A stretch of 64,000 nucleotides of DNA from the NCBI RefSeq assembly GCF_023822005.2, contig NZ_CP098806.1:5578501-5642500 (forward strand). Direction: 5' to 3'. The notes below the pieces were generated by a model. It saw only the letters and a list, made by a program, of their open reading frames with translations. It was not told the DNA's origin and did no database searches. Below are positions 9,256 to 17,414 of this stretch, in pieces (within the stretch, counting starts at the first letter, position 1; each line of letters opens with the position of its first letter). A program made the translations under genes and the position numbers. The DNA comes from Dyadobacter fanqingshengii. Its GTDB lineage: Bacteria; Bacteroidota; Bacteroidia; Cytophagales; Spirosomataceae.

Positions 9256-10227
9256 CTATTGTGACCATTGCGTTGGAGAACGATCCCAACGGTGTTGTTT
9301 CAACTTTTCGGCCAGTTTAGGATCGAGTAACTTGCCATCGCTGGCGGAAACATTGGATCGTACGTGCGGTAACTTGCGCATACCCGGGATCGTGGTATGC
9401 ACGTCCGGATTGTTCAGTATAAATCTTAATGCGAGCTCGGGCATTGTCATGCCTTCCGGGATGTCTGCTTTCAAAGCTTCGGCATGATCAACGCTGGAAT
9501 TCAGGTTTTCAGGCACGAAGTAAGTTGAACGCCAGTCGTCGGCCGGGAATGTTGTTTCTTTGGTCAGTGTGCCCGTTAATGTTCCTTCATCAAACGGAAC
9601 GCGGGATATGACGCCGATATCCAGTTTCTTGCAAAGCGGGAAAAGATTGTCTTCCGGTGCCTGATCAAAAATATTGTAAATAACCTGAACGGCGTCTATC
9701 AAGCCAGTTTCAAGCGTTTTTAGCACATTATCCGGCTCCCAACGGTTCACGCTGATGCCCCAACGTTCCACTTTTCCTTCCTGCGTGAGTTTTTGAATGG
9801 CTTCTTTCCACTCATCTTCCTGCGCCCAGCTATCTTCCCAAACATGGAATTGAAGCAAGTCAATGCGTTCTGTGCCCAAATTTTGAAGACTTTTCTCCGT
9901 GTATTCCACAATGTAATCCGCAGGGAACACATCTTTTAAAGAGGAGCCAGGCTTCGATGGCCATTGGCGGTTTTTTGGTGGAATTTTGGTGGCAGCATAC
10001 AATTTGCGGTCCGGGTAACGGCGGATCAGGTCGCCTAGGATGCGCTCGCTGAGGCCTTCGCCATATCCCCAGGCTGTGTCAAAGAAATTAACGCCCGATT
10101 CAACGGCCAGATTAAGCGAGTCATCTGTTTCCTTACGGTCGGAGCCGGTCCAGCCTGCAAGTCCCCACATTCCATAACCTATTTCGCTGATCTGCCAGCC
10201 ACTACGTCCAAAACGACGGTTTTGCAT
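9256..10227 (-). CDS. aldo/keto reductase
   Basis: The 323-residue cytoplasmic TIM-barrel oxidoreductase uses NAD(P)H. The catalytic tetrad is visible: Asp and Tyr in FFDTAWGYGEG, Lys in AATKIPP and His in LLQFHVWED. The C-terminal IPGMRKLPHVRSNVSA segment forms the cofactor-binding end. The length is normal and the start (MQNRRFGRSGWQISEIGYG) fits family members well. It resembles the YajO/IolS-like group, whose natural substrates are mostly unknown. It is monocistronic, divergent from the M23 peptidase gene. Confidence 0.9.
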   Translation of the reverse strand: MQNRRFGRSGWQISEIGYGMWGLAGWTGSDRKETDDSLNLAVESGVNFFDTAWGYGEGLSERILGDLIRRYPDRKLYAATKIPPKNRQWPSKPGSSLKDVFPADYIVEYTEKSLQNLGTERIDLLQFHVWEDSWAQEDEWKEAIQKLTQEGKVERWGISVNRWEPDNVLKTLETGLIDAVQVIYNIFDQAPEDNLFPLCKKLDIGVISRVPFDEGTLTGTLTKETTFPADDWRSTYFVPENLNSSVDHAEALKADIPEGMTMPELALRFILNNPDVHTTIPGMRKLPHVRSNVSASDGKLLDPKLAEKLKQHRWDRSPTQWSQ

Positions 10228-10373
10228 TGTATAGTAAATTTAGTGTTCATGGATTAAAGCTTCGGAATGCGTCTTTTTAATGTATATGAAATACATTTGT
10301 AAGATTTTAAGTTCAGAAAGCGCAGATAACTAACGTTTTTCAATTAAACCGATCAGTGAGACACAAAGGATCA

Positions 10374-11153
10374 ATGGTAAATGCATTGTTGATGACAGTA
10401 AAAAGAATTGCCGGAATTGTCTTGATCCTCAGCATTTGCGGCTGGGTCAATGAAGACAAGCCTTCCGAAAAAATGACCGAATACTGTGCTGCATTCAACC
10501 AGATGCAGCTCGACATCCGGGACAATGTGATCTCGCCGGACTCTGGGCGCCTGGCTTTCCGCACTGTAATGCAGCAAATCCGAAGTGAATTTAAAAGAGA
10601 CACTTGCCGCGCAATTGACTCGTCCTATTTTGTTTATCCTGTCAAAGGTTACACGCCGCGCGAATCCATTGGCGGTCGGGGGAGAGGTTACCGGGGAGAT
10701 GGTTTTGATCTTTTTGACAACGAAGTAAAAGGAAGCCATCCTGCGCACGACCTTTTCATCAAAGACAAAGACCAGGATAATCTGGACGACCGGACATGGA
10801 AAGCCGTTGACGTCCTGTCATTTACCTCAGGCGTTGTTATTGCCACAGAAACGGGCTGGAAATACAACAGCGAATTTCGTGGCGGAAACTGGATCTGGAT
10901 TTACGATCCCTGCCTCGACGGCCTTTTCTACTACGCGCACAACAACATGGTTGAAGTGCAGCCCGGACAATGGGTGAATGCTGGTGATAAAATTGCGGAA
11001 ATGGGCCGCTCCGGTTATAATGCTTATCAAAAACGATCTCCCACGCACCTGCACCTGATGTATCTGCAACTGGATGAATATGCAATGCCGGTGCCCGTCA
11101 ACACTTATGACTGGCTGCTTATGGGAACGGTGAAGGATGGGTTCGTTCTGTAA
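10374..11153 (+). CDS. M23-family (LytM-like) zinc metallopeptidase
   Basis: The 259-residue protein has an N-terminal hydrophobic segment (VKRIAGIVLILSICGW) that acts as signal peptide or anchor. The C-terminal half has the M23 metal motifs HPAHD (HxxxD) and HLHL, with YYAHNN and GDKIAEMGRSGYN between them, typical of enzymes that cut peptidoglycan cross-bridges. The frame is open from a GTG at 10356, but ATG 10374 is the more natural start; ATG 10392 is also possible. A TACATTTG element at 10292-10299 may be its -7 box. The role is probably cell-wall remodelling in the periplasm. Confidence 0.8.
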   Translation: MVNALLMTVKRIAGIVLILSICGWVNEDKPSEKMTEYCAAFNQMQLDIRDNVISPDSGRLAFRTVMQQIRSEFKRDTCRAIDSSYFVYPVKGYTPRESIGGRGRGYRGDGFDLFDNEVKGSHPAHDLFIKDKDQDNLDDRTWKAVDVLSFTSGVVIATETGWKYNSEFRGGNWIWIYDPCLDGLFYYAHNNMVEVQPGQWVNAGDKIAEMGRSGYNAYQKRSPTHLHLMYLQLDEYAMPVPVNTYDWLLMGTVKDGFVL

Positions 11154-11223
11154 TGATTGGGATTGACGCTATTAATTAATAAATTGTAGCTCACTCAATT
11201 ACTATTCCTATAAATCATTTTTT

Positions 11224-12510
11224 ATGAACAACCGCCGGTCCTTTTTCCGAAAGAGCGCGGCCATTGGCTTTGGCGCCTTTGGTCTCAACAGTCTTTATAA
11301 TGAACTGCACGCCGAACATTTCAGCGAAGCCGAAAAGCTCTGGAATGATAACAGTGCAGACAATGAAGATTACTGGTCGGTGATTCAGGATGCTTACACG
11401 GCGAGCAAGAGCGAGATCATTATCCTCAATAACGGCGGCGTTTCACCTTCTCCGATTGCGGTGCAGGAAGCTTTGGGAAAATACAATAAAGCCGCCGCGC
11501 AGGGACCTTCCTATTACATGTGGCGGATCATTGATAAAGGTCGCGAACCCCTCCGCCAGCGTCTGGCCAAACTAGCCGGTTGCGATGCAGAAGAAATAGC
11601 GATTAACCGGAATGCGACCGAGGCGCTTAACACCATTATTTTCGGTCTGCCGCTTGAAAAAGGCGACGAGATCATTGGCACCATTCAGGATTATCCGAAC
11701 ATGATCCAGGCATGGAAGCAAAGGGAAATGCGGGATGGATTGGTTTACAAGCAGTTATCATTTGATTTTCCGATTGAAAACGACGAGCAGATTGTGAAAG
11801 CATATGCCGACGCGGTTACGCCAAAGACCAGGATCATTCACGTTACGCACATTATCAACTGGGTTGGGCAGATTATGCCGGTGAAAAAGATCTGCGATAT
11901 GGCGCATAGTAAAGGCATTGAGGTGGTTGTGGATGGTGCGCATACATTTGGTTTGCTGGATTACAAAATCCCCGACCTGGATTGCGACTATTTTGGGACG
12001 AGCCTGCACAAGTTTTTGAGCGCACCCGTGGGAAGCGGCATGATGTGGATCAAGAAAGAGAAAATTGAAAAAATATGGCCGTTACTATGCAACAGCCAGC
12101 CCAAAAGCAAGAATATCCGCAAGTTCGAAACATTAGGAACACGGAGTTTTTGCATTGAACAAGCCATTGGTGAAGCCATTAATTTCCAGGAGGGCATCGG
12201 CTCCAAAAGAAAGCAGGAGCGGGTGCATTATCTGAAAAAATACTGGGCTGAAAAAGCACTGCAAATTCCAGGCGTAAAGATCCATACGTCACTGAAACCC
12301 GAATATTCCTGCGCCATTGCCGGCGTGAGCATTGATGGCATGAAGCCCGAGGAACTGGATAGCAAATTGATGAAAGATCACCAGATCCATACGGTGGGCA
12401 TTAATTGGGAAAACATTCATTGTGTGCGGGTTACACCTCATGTTTATACCAAGATCAGTGATCTGGATAAACTGGTCGGCGCGCTGGAAAAGATCGCGAA
12501 AAAGGCCTGA
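11224..12510 (+). CDS. Tat-exported class V aminotransferase-like PLP enzyme
   Basis: The 428-residue protein begins with a clear twin-arginine signal (NRRSFFRKS followed by a hydrophobic Gly/Ala stretch). The rest is a fold-type I PLP enzyme of the class V aminotransferase/cysteine desulfurase/isopenicillin-N-epimerase group. VVDGAHTFG contains the aspartate that contacts the PLP ring, and GTSLHKFLSAP contains the Schiff-base lysine. A PLP enzyme with a Tat signal is expected to fold with its cofactor in the cytoplasm and then be exported. The substrate is unknown. It is followed by a hairpin terminator. Confidence 0.85.
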   Translation: MNNRRSFFRKSAAIGFGAFGLNSLYNELHAEHFSEAEKLWNDNSADNEDYWSVIQDAYTASKSEIIILNNGGVSPSPIAVQEALGKYNKAAAQGPSYYMWRIIDKGREPLRQRLAKLAGCDAEEIAINRNATEALNTIIFGLPLEKGDEIIGTIQDYPNMIQAWKQREMRDGLVYKQLSFDFPIENDEQIVKAYADAVTPKTRIIHVTHIINWVGQIMPVKKICDMAHSKGIEVVVDGAHTFGLLDYKIPDLDCDYFGTSLHKFLSAPVGSGMMWIKKEKIEKIWPLLCNSQPKSKNIRKFETLGTRSFCIEQAIGEAINFQEGIGSKRKQERVHYLKKYWAEKALQIPGVKIHTSLKPEYSCAIAGVSIDGMKPEELDSKLMKDHQIHTVGINWENIHCVRVTPHVYTKISDLDKLVGALEKIAKKA

Positions 12511-12536
12511 TAATTGAATAAAAGATTATTTTGAAG

Positions 12537-12578
12537 AGCATAATCAGCACCTGTGAAGGTTGGTTATGCTTTTTTATT
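12537..12578 (+). terminator. intrinsic terminator after the PLP-enzyme gene
   Basis: AGCATAATC pairs with GGTTATGCT (one G-T pair) around a 16-base loop and is followed by a run of T. Confidence 0.65.
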
Positions 12579-12660
12579 TTATAGTATAAATGACATTAAA
12601 CCGTTTATAGTAGATAAGGATTTTAAAGTCGGTAAATTCAACCATTCGAACGCATTAAGC

Positions 12661-12691
12661 TTTTTATCGGAGCCTTAAATCTTTATTTTTG
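12661..12691 (+). promoter_or_regulatory. candidate promoter of the UPF0323-ATP-grasp operon
   Basis: TATTTTTG at 12684-12691 matches TAnnTTTG and lies 27 bases before the ATG at 12718. A T-rich stretch (TTTTT at 12661) is at about the right distance for the -33 element, but a true TTTG is not seen there. Confidence 0.4.
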
Positions 12692-12717
12692 ATATCATCA
12701 GCTAAAAACCTAATCAA

Positions 12718-13329
12718 ATGACGCAATTACGAAAGGGTTCTTTCCTCAAAAGGGCCAAAGATATAAGCATCAGCAGCGCATTGGCACTCACCATTTTATC
12801 GTCCGGGATCGGAATGACGGGATGCGGTTCCAATGAAGACGAAGAAGCTTACAGTTACGAAGAGACCAATTATTCCAAAGGCATCCGCTCGCACATTAAG
12901 GAGGTTAAGCCCGGAGAATTCAAGATCACAGATGAAGAAAGCGTTGAAGCAGACAAGTCCGTTGCCATTGTCACTTATCTCGATGGCCACACCGATTCGC
13001 TGAGCACAGCCGCAGCCAAAGCGTTGATCGACGATGAAATTCGCAACAACCAATCTTCCGTGGGGCACCATAGCGGCCTGTCTACCATGCTTTTATACGG
13101 CGGGATGGGTTATATGCTTGGAAGAAGTTCCAACAATGCCTACATGAACAACTATCGTGGAAACGGCAGTGCCGCCAGAGGATTTTACGCAGATCCTAAC
13201 GCTTATAGCAAGTCGCAAGGCGCTGTGCAGCAGGCCAATGCTTCCCGCACAACCCGCATGGTGACTTCCCGTCCCAAAGGCGGCAGAAATGGTTTCTTCG
13301 GACGTTCCTCAGGCAGAAGCGGAGGTTAA
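12718..13329 (+). CDS. UPF0323 family lipoprotein
   Basis: The 203-residue protein has a basic N-terminus, a hydrophobic stretch and a lipobox-like MTGC with the cysteine near residue 37. An acidic linker, a YLDGHTDSLS/KALIDDEIRNNQ middle and a Gly/Asn/Ser-rich C-terminus ending in FFGRSSGRSGG follow. This layout (lipoprotein signal, short folded core, GFFG-type tail) matches UPF0323 proteins as I remember them from Helicobacter, where a glutathionylspermidine-synthase-like gene is the neighbour, as it is here. The function is unknown. The gene is 10 bp before the ATP-grasp gene and is surely co-transcribed with it. Confidence 0.7.
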   Translation: MTQLRKGSFLKRAKDISISSALALTILSSGIGMTGCGSNEDEEAYSYEETNYSKGIRSHIKEVKPGEFKITDEESVEADKSVAIVTYLDGHTDSLSTAAAKALIDDEIRNNQSSVGHHSGLSTMLLYGGMGYMLGRSSNNAYMNNYRGNGSAARGFYADPNAYSKSQGAVQQANASRTTRMVTSRPKGGRNGFFGRSSGRSGG

Positions 13330-13339
13330 AATCAGGATT

Positions 13340-14512
13340 ATGATCAAATTAAAATCGCTTCCCAATCACCCGGAACAAGGGCTACAAAAAGTGGGCTGGG
13401 ATTGGATGCTGGGTGCCGACACGGCTCCTTATGTGGTGAGCGACGTCGTTGTCGTTAACGAGGAGCAGGCTGTTCAATATTACGAGGCTGCCGGAACATT
13501 GTATGAAATGCTGGTTGAAGCCGGGCAATATGCCATTGATAACCAGCTTTATAAAGAAATGGGCATTCCTGAAAACCTCAGAGAACTGATCGAGCTCTCC
13601 TGGCAGGACGACCGCCACATTCACTTATATGGCCGTTTCGACCTGGCCGGCGGCATCGACGGCGAGCCTGTTAAACTGATCGAGTTCAATGCGGATACAG
13701 CCACCTGTATTCCCGAAACGGCTGTTGTGCAGTGGGCGCATTTGCGCATGAACGGGCTGGACGAATCGCAGCAGTTCAACACACTTTATGAGACGCTCAT
13801 AAACCAATTTCGTTTCCTCAAAGAGGCAAATAATGATCTGGACGCCTCTATTCTGTTCTCCACCATGCGCGGTTACCCGGAGGACGACACCAATGTTGCT
13901 TTACTAACCGAAGCCGCAAGGGAGGCTGGATTTGACACGGATTTTGCTTATATAGAGGAAGTTGAGTTTTCCAATGGCGAAGGCATTTTCAAAATGGTGC
14001 CAGACTCCAATGACTTTCTGCGCTTTGATTTTTGGTTTAAGCTTGTTCCCTGGGAGTATATCGGCAATGATGAACCGGAGCTGGCTGTCATGCTTACTGA
14101 AATTGTGAAAAATCGAAAAGCTGTGATCCTCAATCCGGCCTATACGCTTTTGTTTCAATCGAAATATATTCTTAAAGTCTTGTGGGACCTTTACCCATAT
14201 CACCCGCTGCTGCTTCAAACGGAGCGATATGCATTGCCGCATAAAAAATCAGTGCGAAAAGTGCTTTTCGGTCGTGAAGGAGCTAATGTTTCGATCCTCG
14301 AAAAAGGAGGCGAAGTGCTGGAAACCGTTGACGGTGAATACGATGATCAGCAAAAGATCTATCAGGAATACTTGGATTTTCCAACCGATGGGGCCGGAAA
14401 TTCGTATCAGGCGGGCGTCTTCTACGCAGGCGAGGCTTGTGCGCTGGGCTTTCGCCGGGGTGGGAAAATCCTGGATAACAAAGCACAATTCGTGGGTCAC
14501 CTGGTTGACTAA
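13340..14512 (+). CDS. glutathionylspermidine synthase-like ATP-grasp enzyme
   Basis: The 390-residue protein belongs to the GspS C-terminal/YgiC-YjfC family of ATP-grasp amide ligases. Recognisable segments are the early VGWDWMLG, YGRFDLAGGIDGEPVKLIEFNADT (here as YGRFDLA and KLIEFNADT), NPAYTLLFQSKYILKVLW and KSVRKVLFGREGANVS. Real glutathionylspermidine synthases also carry an amidase half that is absent here. The actual substrates in bacteria that lack trypanothione are not known. The frame extends to an ATG at 13289 inside the preceding gene, but ATG 13340, just after that gene's stop, starts the conserved region (MIKLKSLPN). A role in modifying a peptide or envelope component with the upstream lipoprotein is an inference from linkage. 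Confidence 0.85.
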   Translation: MIKLKSLPNHPEQGLQKVGWDWMLGADTAPYVVSDVVVVNEEQAVQYYEAAGTLYEMLVEAGQYAIDNQLYKEMGIPENLRELIELSWQDDRHIHLYGRFDLAGGIDGEPVKLIEFNADTATCIPETAVVQWAHLRMNGLDESQQFNTLYETLINQFRFLKEANNDLDASILFSTMRGYPEDDTNVALLTEAAREAGFDTDFAYIEEVEFSNGEGIFKMVPDSNDFLRFDFWFKLVPWEYIGNDEPELAVMLTEIVKNRKAVILNPAYTLLFQSKYILKVLWDLYPYHPLLLQTERYALPHKKSVRKVLFGREGANVSILEKGGEVLETVDGEYDDQQKIYQEYLDFPTDGAGNSYQAGVFYAGEACALGFRRGGKILDNKAQFVGHLVD

Positions 14513-14655
14513 TCCCTTGAAAGTGACCGCACACTAACTGAGACGACCGTTTGCTCATCTTTTTGGGAAATAATCATTTTGTCTGGCAAAGTTTGTAATG
14601 CTGTTGATGTATAACCACATCAGCGCATTCCGAAAATTCTTAAACATAGCCAGTC

Positions 14656-14988
14656 ATGATACACGAGAAAATTTTTCAATTAAAAAGCGGACGAGAGGTC
14701 AAAGTCATAGTCAAAGGTTATTTCCTGCACGACAATCCACAACGCAGCACAGAATACGAAATATTGATCAGGGAGCCGAAGGAAAAATATTTCCGTGCAC
14801 CCATTGGTATTAATCATCCGCAGTTTTGGAAGCTGAAAAGGCTGACAACGCAACAAGCAAAATTACTGGTGATGGAATATAGCGGGATCACACAGAGGCA
14901 GGTAAATCAAGCAGTTAATGAATTCAATTCCGTATTGAGTTTCCCCGCAGCCCACATTGGCTTGCAATTTGAAAGGGAATTAGTATAA
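14656..14988 (+). CDS. hypothetical protein, 110 residues
   Basis: I do not recognise this protein. It is small, basic and soluble, with beta-strand-like segments (KIFQLKSGREVKVIVKGY, then RSTEYEILIREPK) followed by a helix with TTQQAKLLVMEYSG and a second helix ending in FERELV. No signal peptide or membrane segment is seen. The frame is clean, the codon use is like that of its neighbours, and a strong hairpin terminator follows, so it is probably a real gene. It stands alone between the ATP-grasp gene and the SDR gene. Confidence 0.6.
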   Translation: MIHEKIFQLKSGREVKVIVKGYFLHDNPQRSTEYEILIREPKEKYFRAPIGINHPQFWKLKRLTTQQAKLLVMEYSGITQRQVNQAVNEFNSVLSFPAAHIGLQFERELV

Positions 14989-15069
14989 AAACTCAATCCT
15001 GTTTATAATTTGCAAAAAGGATAATAACGGCTTCATTGCAAATCAATTTCTCTTCGGATTTTCACTTAT

Positions 15070-15122
15070 AAAGCGGACAAATAACTTTCATATGAAAATG
15101 AAGTTGTTTAGTCCGCTTTTAT
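15070..15122 (+). terminator. long hairpin terminator
   Basis: A long imperfect hairpin pairs AAAGCGGAC (from 15070) with GTCCGCTTT (15111-15119). Inner pairing continues through AAATAACTT and AAGTTGTTT, and T-rich sequence follows. It ends the 110-residue hypothetical gene. Confidence 0.7.
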
Positions 15123-15207
15123 ATTTTTCATCGCAATTCACGGCTTGCAAACCGCCCGCGATTCTCCAATCTTACAAAATTTCCCTTCATTCGACCTGCA
15201 TTTGTAG

Positions 15208-15278
15208 TATAAACGATTAAAAAGCACAAAAACAATGCTTTTAAACTTGGCCCATAGCCAAGTTACTTAACGTTTATA
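15208..15278 (+). promoter_or_regulatory. candidate structured leader (three-helix junction) before an SDR gene
   Basis: Eight bases before the ATG at 15287 the sequence can fold into a closed three-helix junction. P1 is TATAAACG (15208-15215) with CGTTTATA (15271-15278). P2 is AAAAGCA with TGCTTTT (15220-15242). P3 is AACTTGGC with GCCAAGTT (15244-15264, loop CCATA). All three are perfect helices. It could be a regulatory RNA leader, but no known riboswitch class is recognised and chance folding in AT-rich DNA cannot be excluded. Confidence 0.35.
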
Positions 15279-15286
15279 AAAAATCC

Positions 15287-16033
15287 ATGAAAATCGGTTT
15301 TGATGCACAAGTTGCAATTATCACAGGAGCTGCCTCCGGCTTGGGACTTGTGATTGCCCATAAGCTTTTGAATGAAGGAGCTTATGTCGGTCTTTTCGAT
15401 CAGAATACAGCAGCCCTACATGAAGAATTTATTGGCAATCCCGACAAGGAAGAGTTTGTCAGCGTTGATGTTACCGACCAGGAAATGGTAGAAAAAGCCG
15501 TGGAACAGATCATCGAACGCTTTGGAAAAATTGACATTCTGATCAATTGCGCAGGAATAACAGGCGCTACCAATGTCAAAAGTCACGAAGTGAGCACGGA
15601 AAACATTAAAAAGGTGTTCGACATTAATTTCATGGGCAGCTTTTATACTTCAAAGGCCGTTCTGCCGCACATGCTGGCCAATCATTACGGCCGCATTTTA
15701 CACATTGCCTCCATTGCCGGAAAGGAAGGAAATGCCGGAATGCTGGCTTATTCCGCTTCAAAGGCTGCTGTTATCGGCATGACCAAAGTCCAGGGAAAAG
15801 AATATGCGGAAACGGGAATAACCATTAATGCGTTGGCCCCGGCTGTGATTGAAACGCCGCTGGTGCACGCTATGCCCGATGCGCAGGTGAAATATATGAC
15901 GGATAAAATTCCGATGCGACGCTGTGGAACGCTGGAAGAAGCTGCTAATATGGCCGCATTCATTGTTTCTGCGGAAAATAGTTTCACCACTGGCTTCACA
16001 TTCGATCTCTCCGGAGGAAGGGCCACGTACTGA
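15287..16033 (+). CDS. SDR family NAD(P)-dependent oxidoreductase, FabG-like
   Basis: The 248-residue classical short-chain dehydrogenase has the cofactor motif TGAASGLG near residue 13, the NCAGITG structural motif, and the active-site YSASKAA with the serine in LHIASIAGKEG. The length and the C-terminal SGGRATY end fit FabG-like or sugar/sugar-acid dehydrogenases. The substrate is not clear; it is not next to fatty-acid genes, so a role as the housekeeping FabG is unlikely. It is a single-gene unit with a possibly structured 5' leader. Confidence 0.88.
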   Translation: MKIGFDAQVAIITGAASGLGLVIAHKLLNEGAYVGLFDQNTAALHEEFIGNPDKEEFVSVDVTDQEMVEKAVEQIIERFGKIDILINCAGITGATNVKSHEVSTENIKKVFDINFMGSFYTSKAVLPHMLANHYGRILHIASIAGKEGNAGMLAYSASKAAVIGMTKVQGKEYAETGITINALAPAVIETPLVHAMPDAQVKYMTDKIPMRRCGTLEEAANMAAFIVSAENSFTTGFTFDLSGGRATY

Positions 16034-16068
16034 TTTGAACTTAAAAGTAATGAAAAGGCAATGGGCTA

Positions 16069-16099
16069 TTTGCTATTCCTGTTGCTTTTTATACATTTG
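16069..16099 (+). promoter_or_regulatory. Bacteroidota-type promoter
   Basis: TTTG (16069-16072), a 19-base spacer and TACATTTG (16092-16099) form a full match to the Bacteroidota housekeeping promoter. Predicted start is about 16106, 25 bases before the TTG start codon at 16131. Confidence 0.65.
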
Positions 16100-16130
16100 C
16101 ATATTCTGACCAAATTTTAATATTACAACA

Positions 16131-16685
16131 TTGCGCAGGATTTTATCCATACTGCTTTTGGGGTTGCTGCTTTACAACATGGTAGGCTATTCGATAGTTT
16201 ACCTGTCGGAAGAAACGCATACCATTAGTGAGCGCGGAAAGGACCTGATTCATCAGTCAGAAAATTCGCAGAACATTGTTATTAAAGTGCCGGTTGCCGT
16301 TCCTTACCAGACCAACTGGGATGCACCGGAACAGGTTGAAGGTCAGATTTTGCATGAAGGGCGTTATTATCAAATGAAAAGCCGCCAGCTGATCAACGAT
16401 ACGCTTTATGTGCAATGCGAGTTTGATCAGGGCGCCCGCGAACGTTTCAGTGACTTGGCTACCAAAATCAATGATCAGGTAACCGGCAATGCGCCCAATC
16501 CGCAGAAGGATCAGCATTCCAACATTCTCAAAAATTTTGTAAAAGAATACATGTCCCAGGACAGGAAACATGTATTTTATTTACTCGAATGGGCGCCTGC
16601 CCAGGAAGTTGCTGTATCATCAGCACATTTCACTTTGTCCGAAAGACATTTTACCATTCCCTCGCCGCCACCCGATCTGGCTTAG
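16131..16685 (+). CDS. membrane-anchored hypothetical protein
   Basis: The 184-residue protein starts at TTG (no ATG near) behind a good promoter. Residues about 3-25 are a hydrophobic signal anchor (ILSILLLGLLLYNMVGYS), so most of the protein lies in the periplasm. The remainder is polar with short strand-like segments (IVIKVPVAVPYQTNW, EGRYYQMKSRQLINDTLYVQ) and a proline-rich end. No domain is recognised. It lies 141 bp upstream of the AhpD/TonB operon and may or may not be functionally linked to it. Confidence 0.6.
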   Translation: MRRILSILLLGLLLYNMVGYSIVYLSEETHTISERGKDLIHQSENSQNIVIKVPVAVPYQTNWDAPEQVEGQILHEGRYYQMKSRQLINDTLYVQCEFDQGARERFSDLATKINDQVTGNAPNPQKDQHSNILKNFVKEYMSQDRKHVFYLLEWAPAQEVAVSSAHFTLSERHFTIPSPPPDLA

Positions 16686-16826
16686 TAACATCATTTCAAG
16701 TCTCCTGTTTGACCGCATTTCTATGGAAGTGTTTCAAAGTTGAACCTTAAATCAGCATAGATTGGCTGTTTTTGGTCCGGCTGCAAAAGGAGAAGAAATC
16801 TTTTACTAACAACAGATTTTTTCAAA

Positions 16827-17384
16827 ATGGCGCATATCACATTGCCTGACGAATCACTTCCGGGGATCGTCGGCCTATTCAATTTCCGTCCGGAAACGGC
16901 TTCATCGCTTCGCTGGCTTGCAGACACCCTGCTGCGCGGCGAGTCACCGCTCACCAGTGCCGAACGTGAACTCATTGCCGCTTACGTCTCCCATTTGAAC
17001 GACTGCAAGTTTTGCCACATGTCGCATGCTTCGGCTGCGATGGCGCATTTGGCTTGCGATCTGGACCAAATCGCTGACATCCGAAATGGTTTTCAGGAAA
17101 TTCCTGTGACGCCAAAACTGCGTGCATTGCTCAATATTGCCGCCAAAGTGCAGAAAAGCGGTAAGGAAGTTTCCGAAGAAGACGTTGCCGCTGCCCGCGC
17201 AGAAGGCGCCATCGACCGCGAAATCCATGACACGGTTTTGATTGCCGCATCATTCTGCATGTTCAATCGCTACGTGGATGGGCTGGGCACCTGGGCGCCT
17301 CAGGAAAACGAGGATTACCGTGCAATGGGTCAACGTATGGCCTTCCAGGGTTACATTCCTTCGGTTGAAAAAGTAGCTGAATAA
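16827..17384 (+). CDS. AhpD-like carboxymuconolactone decarboxylase family protein (copy 1)
   Basis: The 185-residue all-helical protein has the complete AhpD-type redox site: SAERELIAAYVSHLNDC followed by CKFCHMSH, giving Cys60-x-x-Cys63 and His67 with the upstream Glu. Proteins of this type reduce peroxides or partner thiols. The IHDTVLIAASFCMFNRYVDG segment is typical of the peroxidase-related subgroup. It is the first gene of a tight four-gene operon (gaps 30, 13 and 19 bp) with a second copy, a TonB receptor and an MFS transporter. Confidence 0.85.
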   Translation: MAHITLPDESLPGIVGLFNFRPETASSLRWLADTLLRGESPLTSAERELIAAYVSHLNDCKFCHMSHASAAMAHLACDLDQIADIRNGFQEIPVTPKLRALLNIAAKVQKSGKEVSEEDVAAARAEGAIDREIHDTVLIAASFCMFNRYVDGLGTWAPQENEDYRAMGQRMAFQGYIPSVEKVAE

Positions 17385-17414
17385 TTTATCCAAAATCACT
17401 TTCACTTAATAGCA

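Noticed and set aside
13289-13339. Upstream start of the ATP-grasp gene inside the UPF0323 gene
   Set aside because: The extra 17 residues are the out-of-frame reading of the lipoprotein's C-terminus; the conserved region begins at ATG 13340.
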